In this document: piece after piece, positions 1-4,409 of the stretch
Layout of the letters: the number at the start of each line of letters is the position of its first letter
Position numbering within the stretch: position 1 is the first letter of the stretch
NCBI GenBank assembly: GCA_002688335.1
Contig: NZCQ01000012.1
Location: forward strand, 19,786-29,119
Source of the DNA: Candidatus Pacearchaeota archaeon
GTDB taxonomy: Archaea; Nanobdellota; Nanobdellia; Pacearchaeales; GW2011-AR1
Reading direction: 5' to 3'
Length of the DNA: 9,334 nt
Position numbers and translations under genes: made by a program
Notes under the pieces: generated by a model
What the model saw: only the letters and a program-made list of their open reading frames with translations
Database searches by the model: none
Told to the model about the DNA's origin: nothing

Positions 1-804
1 TATAATGATCGTAAGGTAGAAATTGAAAGTGTCGATCTTAGAGAAAACCATAATTTAAAAGTTGTTGAGGATAAAAAAGATGGGGGTGAAAATGAAGATG
101 AAGAAGAGGGGAAGAGGTTAAGAAAGAAGAAGAAATGGGAGAAGTTTAAGAAGTGGAAAGAGAAGAAGAGAAGATTGAGAGAAGAAAAAAGGAAGCAGAA
201 AGTAGTGGGTGATGTAGAGAATGGTGGTGAGAAAATGGAGGATGAAGGTAGGAATGGGGCGGATGGTAATGGTTGGGGTAAGAAGGGGGCGGTAGATTTG
301 GAGATTAGTAAAGATAGTCCTGCAGATAAAGGGGATAAAGATGAATCCAATAGCAAGCTTCTAGGAGATAATATTGAAGTTGAGGCGGAGATGAGCAATG
401 TTAAGGAAGATAAAGTAGAGAAAGAGAGTGTCAGGGAAGAGAATAGAATAGAGGATGGTGACAAAATCAATCCTATAGATGATTTGGGTGACATTGAAGA
501 ACATGCTGAGGATATTGAAGATGAAGTTGAAAGAGACCATGAAAAGGAGATTGAAGATAAGGAAAGAATTGAAGATAGAATAGAAACTAATGTTGAGAAA
601 GTCGAAAATGAAGGAGTTGGTAAGGTTGGAGGTAATGAGGTTGGAGAAATTGAGAGTGAGGATAAACAAGGGGATAAGTTCGAAGATGAAGATGACTCTA
701 AATCTTCAGATTTTGAAGAAATAGGAGTGTATAAACCAGAAGAGGATGATAAAGAAGATAAAAAAGAGGATAAATATAACTATAATTTCGAGGGATATGA
801 TTAA
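1..804 (+). CDS. highly charged low-complexity protein, 5' end outside window
   Basis: The frame is open from base 1 to the TAA at 802-804, 267 codons, with no ATG or GTG in the early part. The first start-like codon is TTG at 175, in the middle of a lysine/arginine run, so the gene most likely begins upstream. Codons 38-67 are strongly basic and tryptophan-containing (KKKKWEKFKKWKEKKRR). The remaining 200 residues are acidic, dominated by Glu, Asp, Lys, Gly and Ser with almost no aromatic residues until a short YNYNFEGYD tail. No signal peptide, membrane helix or catalytic motif is visible. It is probably disordered, with a basic patch that might bind nucleic acid or a membrane and a long acidic tail. 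Function is not recognised. Coding is supported by the long uninterrupted frame and the promoter of the next gene just after the stop, but the biased composition makes homology calls unsafe. Confidence 0.72.
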   Translation, partial: YNDRKVEIESVDLRENHNLKVVEDKKDGGENEDEEEGKRLRKKKKWEKFKKWKEKKRRLREEKRKQKVVGDVENGGEKMEDEGRNGADGNGWGKKGAVDLEISKDSPADKGDKDESNSKLLGDNIEVEAEMSNVKEDKVEKESVREENRIEDGDKINPIDDLGDIEEHAEDIEDEVERDHEKEIEDKERIEDRIETNVEKVENEGVGKVGGNEVGEIESEDKQGDKFEDEDDSKSSDFEEIGVYKPEEDDKEDKKEDKYNYNFEGYD

Positions 805-838
805 TGTTACTACTGCATAGTTTATACCGATCGATAGG

Positions 839-846
839 TTTAAATA
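839..846 (+). promoter_or_regulatory. TATA box for the 236-aa protein gene
   Basis: TTTAAATA, centre about 31 bases before the ATG at 874, placing transcription start about 5 bases upstream of it. This argues against the earlier in-frame TTG (853) and GTG (859) starts, which would lie upstream of the expected transcript start. An interrupted palindrome, ACCGATCGATAGGT at 826-839, runs into the box where a BRE or repressor site would lie. Confidence 0.6.
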
Positions 847-873
847 CTAGTTTTGCTTGTGAAAAGTAAGAAA

Positions 874-1584
874 ATGGTAGAAGGAAATGCATTGCAAAAG
901 TTTGCAGACAAATATGGAGAACTAGAGAATACTAAAGAGCTTTATGGCGCGGTAGTCAAAATAGAAGCAGCCAAGAATAAAGCAAGAGAGATTATGAGGG
1001 ACAAACACAATATTGAACCTGATGAAATAGAGGACATGATCAATACCGGACAATATTTGGGTTTCTTAGAAGAAGATGGGATCACCGATGCTGCTGGAAG
1101 TTTAGAAGAGTTGGTTAAGGATGAAAAGTTTGATGAGTTTTTATCAAATATCCCTTCCAAGTTATTGGAAGAATCATTGGAAGAATATGCTCCCTTGGCT
1201 AGTCCAGGTTATGAAGAATTTGCAGATGCACATAGAACAGTCTTGAAAGATGACAAGATTAAGGCTCTTCGTGAACATTATACTGCAAAATATAAGGTAG
1301 GAAAAGATCATCCAAACTCGAAAAGATTAAACGAAATAGGAGATTTGTTCTTGAATATGTACACTAAAAACTCAGATCCAGAGGTGATAAACCGAAGATA
1401 TCAGATAATGAACAAAGAGAAGGTTAAATATTTTCTGGAAAAGAAAGATGAGGAAGGCTTTTTAGCAGGATATATCTCAAAGATAATTCCTGGAGATAAG
1501 AAGGTTGCATATGCTTCAAATATGGTCGATAAATTGATTAAAGCCCAGAAAGCTCAAGGTTCAAATTTGGCACTAGGTGCTTAG
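874..1584 (+). CDS. hypothetical helical protein, 236 aa
   Basis: Not recognised. With the ATG start at 874 (chosen from the TATA spacing) the product is 236 aa, soluble, without signal peptide or membrane helix, and predicted mainly alpha-helical with regularly spaced charged residues. The N-terminal half is acidic (an LEED segment and two LEE segments), with a possible short-helix repeat feel (DEIEDMINTGQYLGFLEE, then SLEELVKDEKFDEFLSNI). The C-terminal half is more basic and ends in KLIKAQKAQGSNLALGA. No cysteine, no metal motif and no nucleotide-binding loop can be seen. The gene is monocistronic, between its own TATA box and a T-rich terminator, and converges with the NTase-HEPN gene. 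The stretch between 853 and 873 is open in frame, so a longer 243-aa version is possible but less likely. Confidence 0.85.
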   Translation: MVEGNALQKFADKYGELENTKELYGAVVKIEAAKNKAREIMRDKHNIEPDEIEDMINTGQYLGFLEEDGITDAAGSLEELVKDEKFDEFLSNIPSKLLEESLEEYAPLASPGYEEFADAHRTVLKDDKIKALREHYTAKYKVGKDHPNSKRLNEIGDLFLNMYTKNSDPEVINRRYQIMNKEKVKYFLEKKDEEGFLAGYISKIIPGDKKVAYASNMVDKLIKAQKAQGSNLALGA

Positions 1585-1600
1585 TTTATTTTTTATTTTT
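1585..1600 (+). terminator. T-rich archaeal terminator
   Basis: Immediately after the TAG stop comes TTTATTTTTTATTTTT, with no stem-loop, the usual form of intrinsic archaeal termination. It sits in the 20-base gap to the stop of the convergent gene. Confidence 0.6.
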
Positions 1601-1604
1601 AGGA

Positions 1605-2444
1605 TCACTCTAGAATATCATCTAAGATTTTAACAGTTGTTTTAAAGAACTCTTCTGATTTGCTTTGAAAGTCATCAATTATCTTTCCGTTTATATCTTT
1701 AATTGCTCCGTGAACTATCTGTTTATGAACTTGAGTTATTTCTTGGAAATAAGATATGAACTTTTTGTTTAATAGGCCTTTGCTTACTAAATGTTCTCTT
1801 AATAATTCAGGTATTTTCTCTGGGCTTGGGGGGAGGATTTTTATGGCCATTAATAGTGCTTGGGAAGATTCAACAAAAGACCAATAACAACCCTCTATAG
1901 AACTGAGTTTGGAAACTTTGCTTCTTAGTATGTGGTTTGGAACCCTATTAAGTATAGCATGAATTGATTCTGGAGTGGGTTTAATTTTTCCGTCTTGTAG
2001 AAGCATTTTCAACGGCATGAAAAATCCGCCAATATCTATTAGGGCTTCCCCATATCTTATTATATTAATTATTGTTGGATCTCCTTTCTGTAAATCCTCC
2101 CACCATGTTGTTAGCTTAACTGTGTTAATGTGAAGGTCCTTCTTGTAGGGATTCGATTCTATTAGTTTTCCTAATTCTTCCCTATACCATTGTATGAACT
2201 TTTCATCAAATCTAACCGATGCATCATCAACTAAAATAATTAAATCTATATCTGATCCAACTACTCTTTTATTTTTTGCAGTTGAGCCAAATAATATGAC
2301 GGATTTTATTAGATTGCTATATTTCTCATAAACTTTTTCAGCAAAATCCATCGCAATATCTCTACTTGTTTTAAGTTTGAGAGTTTTATGATGTTCTTTA
2401 TCTTGTTTTTTAGAACTATCTTTAGTTGATTTCTTTTTCACCAT
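1605..2444 (-). CDS. nucleotidyltransferase with C-terminal HEPN-like domain
   Basis: A 279-aa protein with a Lys-rich N-terminus (1-25), a Pol beta-type minimal nucleotidyltransferase domain (about 27-140) and a helical C-terminal domain (about 180-279). The NTase signature is clear: helix AEKVYEKYSNLIKSV, then LFGSTAKNKR with G53-S54, then SDIDL with metal-binding D65 and D67. The third carboxylate is uncertain; the expected strand reads KKDLHINTV. The C-terminal helices resemble HEPN folds, but the usual R-x4-6-H RNase motif is replaced by H240-x4-H245. MNT and HEPN proteins commonly occur as adjacent toxin-antitoxin genes (MntA/HepT, in which the NTase adds AMP to the HEPN toxin); here both lie in one chain. 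The start at 2444 is chosen because a TATA box lies about 30 bases upstream; 28 further codons are open to 2528 but would precede the promoter. Real nucleotide-transfer function is plausible, the substrate unknown. Confidence 0.85.
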   Translation of the reverse strand: MVKKKSTKDSSKKQDKEHHKTLKLKTSRDIAMDFAEKVYEKYSNLIKSVILFGSTAKNKRVVGSDIDLIILVDDASVRFDEKFIQWYREELGKLIESNPYKKDLHINTVKLTTWWEDLQKGDPTIINIIRYGEALIDIGGFFMPLKMLLQDGKIKPTPESIHAILNRVPNHILRSKVSKLSSIEGCYWSFVESSQALLMAIKILPPSPEKIPELLREHLVSKGLLNKKFISYFQEITQVHKQIVHGAIKDINGKIIDDFQSKSEEFFKTTVKILDDILE

Positions 2445-2469
2445 CTTTAATTCTAGTAAGCAGAGGTTG

Positions 2470-2477
2470 TTTTTAAA
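2470..2477 (-). promoter_or_regulatory. TATA box for the NTase-HEPN gene
   Basis: On the minus strand the sequence is TTTAAAAA within AAATTTAAAAAC. Its centre is about 30 bases upstream of the ATG at 2444, giving a leader of only a few bases. Confidence 0.55.
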
Positions 2478-2638
2478 TTTGTTGTTTGGAGCATTAATAT
2501 TGCATAGGTCTATTATTAATTTTATCAATCATCAGTGGATTTAATGGTATCAACGAAATGAGACGTGGAACAATAAAGTTCTTATTGATAAATTAAAAAT
2601 AAAAATCCCACCGTTCGCTTCGCTCACTTCGCAGCACA

Positions 2639-2659
2639 TCGAGAATCTTTGATTCTCGA
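2639..2659. repeat. perfect 9-bp hairpin, loop TTT
   Basis: TCGAGAATC (2639-2647) and GATTCTCGA (2651-2659) are exact reverse complements separated by three bases. Confidence 0.85.
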
Positions 2660-2665
2660 GCATGT

Positions 2666-2681
2666 CAACTCTAATGAGTTG
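2666..2681. repeat. 6-bp hairpin, loop TAAT
   Basis: CAACTC (2666-2671) pairs exactly with GAGTTG (2676-2681). Confidence 0.6.
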
Positions 2682-2683
2682 CC

Positions 2684-2717
2684 ATAAGTTGCAAGGTATT
2701 TTTAACCTCCAACTTAT
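2684..2717. repeat. compound hairpin, 8 bp plus 4 bp
   Basis: ATAAGTTG (2684-2691) pairs with CAACTTAT (2710-2717); above a 2x1 internal loop AGGT (2694-2697) pairs with ACCT (2705-2708), closing a seven-base loop ATTTTTA. The 3' arm overlaps the segment used by the 2706-2714/2762-2770 pairing, so the two cannot form together. Confidence 0.7.
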
Positions 2718-2770
2718 TGCGCCCCATACCCCTCGGAGCAAGCTCCGGAGATATTAAACCCAGTTGGAGG
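2706..2770. repeat. 9-bp long-range inverted repeat
   Basis: CCTCCAACT (2706-2714) is the exact reverse complement of AGTTGGAGG (2762-2770). The 47 bases between them contain the short hairpin CGGAGC-AA-GCTCCG (2734-2747). Confidence 0.75.
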
Positions 2771-2790
2771 AATAAAAAAATAAAAAAAGA
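2771..2790 (-). terminator. T-rich terminator of the zinc-ribbon gene
   Basis: Directly after the stop of the 37-aa gene the minus strand reads two runs of seven T (TTTTTTTATTTTTTTA), a typical archaeal U-tract terminator. Confidence 0.6.
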
Positions 2791-2792
2791 AT

Positions 2793-2906
2793 TTATTTTA
2801 GATCTTCCCATCTCTTGCATCTTGGGCAATAATATCTTCCCCAGCTCACAAAGACTGGTTGGTCTTTGTGAACCTTGCAATTGGGAGGTTCATCGTTATC
2901 ACTCAT
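2793..2906 (-). CDS. 37-aa zinc-ribbon protein
   Basis: A short gene read from ATG at 2906 to TAA at 2793-2795. The peptide is acidic at its N-terminus (MSDNDEPPN) and then has the metal-ligand pattern C10-x2-H13 ... C27-x2-C30 (CKVH, then YYCPRC), with a WGRYY turn between, which fits one small zinc ribbon or knuckle. It ends KRWEDLK, with a basic patch around the second knuckle that could contact nucleic acid. Support comes from the exact ligand spacing, a TATA box at 2946-2953, a Shine-Dalgarno-like AGAGG seven bases before the ATG, and a strong T-tract after the stop. Unlike the other genes here it should have a leader of about 16 bases. It is divergent from the membrane-protein gene at 3065. 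Partner and role are unknown; a DNA/RNA-binding or ribosome-associated role is a guess. Confidence 0.75.
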   Translation of the reverse strand: MSDNDEPPNCKVHKDQPVFVSWGRYYCPRCKRWEDLK

Positions 2907-2913
2907 TTTTTTG

Positions 2914-2953
2914 CCTCTGAAGGTAGGTTGTATTAATGATTCTTATTTATAAA
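2914..2953 (-). promoter_or_regulatory. promoter and ribosome-binding site of the zinc-ribbon gene
   Basis: The TATA box TTTATAAA (2946-2953) is centred about 43 bases from the ATG, predicting a start near 2922 and a 16-base leader. The leader holds AGAGG (complement of 2914-2918), seven bases before the ATG, a good match to the archaeal anti-Shine-Dalgarno. Confidence 0.6.
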
Positions 2954-3034
2954 GCTTAGCTGTCTTTGAATAGTGGTTAGAATTTGTAGATAGATATTTA
3001 AAGTAATTTTATATTTGCACTTTGGAATAGTTAA

Positions 3035-3042
3035 TTTTATAT
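3035..3042 (+). promoter_or_regulatory. TATA box for the 91-aa membrane protein gene
   Basis: TTTTATAT, centre about 26 bases before the ATG at 3065, so the transcript should begin at the start codon. Similar AT boxes at 2994-3003 and 3008-3016 are worse placed. Confidence 0.6.
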
Positions 3043-3064
3043 TGTTCATTCGCTTGTTTGTATT

Positions 3065-3340
3065 ATGAAATTGCCTGAATTATGGGTGACCTATCTTATA
3101 GGAATTTTGATGGGTTTTGTTTTGTTTTCTTATTTGGGAGTATCTCTAAGATGGAGTCTTGCACTTGGATTTATTGGAGGATTTTTATTTTCATTTATAG
3201 ACAGGGGTTTGAGGGGAAGTAGTTATGAACATTCTAGAATAAATGCTGAAGTTCACCATGAAGAAATTGATCCCAGATTCTCACATCCTAACGATGATGT
3301 TATAGAAGCTCAGACTTGGGAAGTTTTTAATAAGGTTTGA
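3065..3340 (+). CDS. small two-helix membrane protein, 91 aa
   Basis: Two hydrophobic segments, about residues 7-26 (VTYLIGILMGFVLFSYLGV) and 30-46 (WSLALGFIGGFLFSFI), form a helical hairpin joined by a very short turn. A soluble C-terminal tail of about 45 residues follows, rich in His, Glu and Asp (H56, H64, H65, H74) with the charged stretch EVHHEEIDPRF. The RGLRG just after the second helix suggests by the positive-inside rule that both ends are cytoplasmic. No family is recognised. The gene has its own promoter and no Shine-Dalgarno site, and is divergent from the zinc-ribbon gene. The His/acid tail might bind metal, which is only a suggestion. Confidence 0.82.
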   Translation: MKLPELWVTYLIGILMGFVLFSYLGVSLRWSLALGFIGGFLFSFIDRGLRGSSYEHSRINAEVHHEEIDPRFSHPNDDVIEAQTWEVFNKV

Positions 3341-3342
3341 AT

Positions 3343-3391
3343 ATCAGAAAAACAATGGGCCACCCCCACCTAAAGGTGATGGTTTCCTGAT
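3343..3391 (+). repeat. nested imperfect hairpin between genes
   Basis: ATCAG-A-AAA (3343-3351) pairs with TTT-C-CTGAT (3383-3391) with one mismatch; inside, CACC (3367-3370) pairs with GGTG (3375-3378) around TAAA. The interior is C-rich (GGGCCACCCCCACC). It lies two bases after the stop of the membrane-protein gene and before the TATA box of the next. No T-tract follows, so it may be a 3'-UTR structure rather than a terminator. Confidence 0.4.
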
Positions 3392-3408
3392 TACTCAGAT
3401 GAGAATTC

Positions 3409-3416
3409 TTAAATAC
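3409..3416 (+). promoter_or_regulatory. TATA box for the RibL-type gene
   Basis: TTAAATAC, centre about 24 bases before the ATG at 3437; the mRNA should be leaderless. Confidence 0.6.
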
Positions 3417-3436
3417 TTTTTCTTGTTTGTTTTATC

Positions 3437-3847
3437 ATGGGAAAAGTTTTAGTTTTTGGTAGTTTTGATTTAATACATCTAGGACATAGATATTTCTTTA
3501 AAGAAGCTAAGAAAATTGGAGATACATTGATAGTTGTAGTTGGAAGAGACTCTACTGTTGAGAGAGTTAAAGGAGAGAAACCTTGGTATAACGAAAATGA
3601 AAGATTAGAAGATGTTAAGAAAATAAAGGAAGTGGATAGGGCTTTTTTGGGTAGTAAGGGGGACAAGTTTAAGATTGTCGAAGATATCAAGCCGGATGTT
3701 ATTGCGTTGGGATATGATCAAGATAGTTTTACAGATAACTTGGAAGAGGAATTAAAAAAGAGAGGTTTGAGGATTAAGATTGTTAGATTGGAAGGTTATA
3801 TGACTGATAAATATAAGAGTAGTTTGTTGAAAAAGGGAGATAGATGA
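3437..3847 (+). CDS. ribL: RibL-type nucleotidyltransferase (FAD synthetase-like)
   Basis: A 136-aa member of the HxGH cytidylyltransferase/adenylyltransferase family. The nucleotide-binding signature is complete: G8-S-F-D11 then H14-L-G-H17 (GSFDLIHLGHRYF). The core GDTLIVVVGRDSTVERVKG, the ER pair around 55-56, VDRAFLGS and IKPDVIALGYDQ match the archaeal FAD synthetase RibL pattern, and a late KYKSSLLKK stands at the position of the family's Ser/Thr substrate-binding motif. RibL transfers AMP from ATP to FMN to give FAD in the cytoplasm. Close relatives (TagD-like) transfer CMP to glycerol-3-phosphate, so the substrate is inferred from overall resemblance. Length fits RibL, slightly short at the C-terminus. 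The gene stands alone with its own promoter; no other riboflavin gene is in the window. Confidence 0.8.
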   Translation: MGKVLVFGSFDLIHLGHRYFFKEAKKIGDTLIVVVGRDSTVERVKGEKPWYNENERLEDVKKIKEVDRAFLGSKGDKFKIVEDIKPDVIALGYDQDSFTDNLEEELKKRGLRIKIVRLEGYMTDKYKSSLLKKGDR

Positions 3848-3885
3848 TGGATATCAATGTTAATAATCATTTTGAAAGACAACAA

Positions 3886-3893
3886 TATTTATA
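3886..3893 (+). promoter_or_regulatory. TATA box for the coiled-coil gene
   Basis: TATTTATA within AATATTTATAATG; the centre is 27 bases before the ATG at 3917, so the mRNA should be leaderless. Confidence 0.6.
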
Positions 3894-3916
3894 ATGTAAT
3901 CTAGGTTCAGTAGTAA

Positions 3917-4261
3917 ATGGGAGAGAGTCAGTCAAGATATAGTATTGTAGAGCGTCTTACTACACGTAAGCTTGAGATTATGAACGGTAAGTCTAAGCTT
4001 AAACAAGATGTCAAAGAAAAAGAGCAGAATATTGCTAGATTGAAGAAAGATTTGGAGAATTGGAAGAAGGATGTTGAGGAAGATAATAAAAGAGAAGAAA
4101 GAAGGCAGGAGCTTATGATTAAAAGAGCCGAGCAAGAATATAAGAACTCTCAAGATCAATTGACCGATAAGGAATCTGTTTATGATAACCAGATTAGCGC
4201 AATTGATGAAGCTTTAAATTCGATAGAGGAGATAAGCAAAACTTCTCCAACTACGCAATAA
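3917..4261 (+). CDS. coiled-coil protein, 114 aa
   Basis: After a short N-terminus (MGESQSRYSIVERLTTRKL) residues 20-105 form one long heptad-patterned helix with very high Lys/Glu content (KEKEQNIARLKKDLENW, REERRQELMIKR), consistent with a dimeric coiled coil or a helical hairpin with its turn near residues 55-60. The tail SKTSPTTQ is unstructured. There is no cysteine, membrane segment or catalytic motif. The RYSIVERLTTRKLEIM start looks like the conserved part and the likely contact site. The overall design (small, soluble, coiled coil, conserved head) resembles archaeal hypothetical families that I cannot tie to a function. The start is fixed by the TATA spacing. Confidence 0.82.
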   Translation: MGESQSRYSIVERLTTRKLEIMNGKSKLKQDVKEKEQNIARLKKDLENWKKDVEEDNKREERRQELMIKRAEQEYKNSQDQLTDKESVYDNQISAIDEALNSIEEISKTSPTTQ

Positions 4262-4277
4262 TTATAGTTTGTAAAAA

Positions 4278-4285
4278 ATATATAT
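4278..4285 (+). promoter_or_regulatory. TATA box upstream of the tRNA-like element
   Basis: ATATATAT with an A-run before it; by the spacing seen elsewhere a transcript would begin near 4308. This could drive a small RNA covering the tRNA-like segment, or a 12-codon leaderless ORF at 4310-4348 (MGETNQSHVLVP). Confidence 0.4.
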
Positions 4286-4337
4286 TGCCATGTGCTCCAC
4301 AGACTACTAATGGGAGAAACAAACCAAAGCCATGTGC

Positions 4338-4373
4338 TGGTCCCCTAAACAGGTTCGATTCCTGTGTTCCGGC
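4338..4373 (+). tRNA. tRNA-like 3' half (T arm plus 3' acceptor strand), no 5' half found
   Basis: The segment contains GGTTCGATTCC (4352-4362), an exact B box/T-loop consensus, with T-stem ACAGG (4349-4353) and CCTGT (4361-4365). Numbering from T54 = 4354, the rest falls into register: T38, 39-43 GGTCC, five-base variable loop CCTAA, acceptor 3' strand GTTCCGG (66-72) and C73. A partner 5' acceptor (CCGGAAC-like), a D arm with GG and a proper anticodon arm are not found in the 90 bases upstream. The trinucleotide GTG would fall at 34-36 and C73 is typical of tRNA-His, but stem 27-31 does not pair. It could be the 3' half of a split tRNA, as known from Nanoarchaeum equitans, a tRNA fragment left by element integration, or a decayed tRNA. 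Coordinates mark the part that can be numbered. Confidence 0.4.
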
Positions 4374-4390
4374 AAGAAAATCTTGTCGGA
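4368..4390 (+). repeat. 10-bp hairpin continuing from the tRNA-like 3' end
   Basis: TCCGGCAAGA (4368-4377) pairs with TCTTGTCGGA (4381-4390) around an AAA loop, with one G-T wobble; T4367-G4391 can extend it. The 5' arm uses the last bases of the tRNA-like acceptor strand, so this hairpin would compete with acceptor pairing. It may stop transcription between this element and the convergent gene at 4410-4652. Confidence 0.6.
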
Positions 4391-4409
4391 GGGGTGTTCT
4401 TCTATATGT

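Larger units (their letters stand above)
2604..2770. other. gene-free region packed with inverted repeats
   Basis: Between the NTase promoter and the zinc-ribbon gene lie about 350 bases without a convincing gene. This part is visibly more GC-rich than its surroundings. It holds three TTCGC direct repeats (2614-2632), hairpins at 2639-2659, 2666-2681, 2684-2717 and 2734-2747, and a 9-bp long-range pairing of 2706-2714 with 2762-2770. The left edge on the minus strand runs into a T-rich tract (complement of 2587-2606), a plausible terminator for a minus-strand RNA. It could be a structured ncRNA, a REP/MITE-like repetitive element or a remnant of one. The frames that cross it translate into repeat-like peptides and carry no domain. 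Confidence 0.5.

Noticed and set aside
361..669. 102-codon minus-strand Phe/Leu/Asn-rich frame that looks like a membrane protein
   Set aside because: Antisense shadow of the Glu/Asp/Lys-rich gene at 1-804; acidic codons read backwards give hydrophobic codons.
2604..2770. CRISPR array
   Set aside because: The repeats are different from each other, palindromic and irregularly spaced; there are no repeat-spacer units or cas genes.
2550..2880. Two minus-strand frames of 63 and 69 codons in the hairpin cluster
   Set aside because: They consist of translated inverted and direct repeats, overlap each other and the zinc-ribbon gene, and have no domain.
2717..2920. 67-codon plus-strand frame
   Set aside because: It is antisense to the zinc-ribbon gene and runs through the hairpin cluster; no promoter fits its start.
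3374..3391. C/D-box sRNA (GTGATGG and CTGA)
   Set aside because: The C-box match is imperfect and the boxes are only seven bases apart, too short for a guide.
4286..4374. Complete 89-base tRNA including TGCC...GGCA ends
   Set aside because: Only four acceptor pairs form, two bases are left over next to the T stem, the D loop lacks the conserved GG and no anticodon arm folds.
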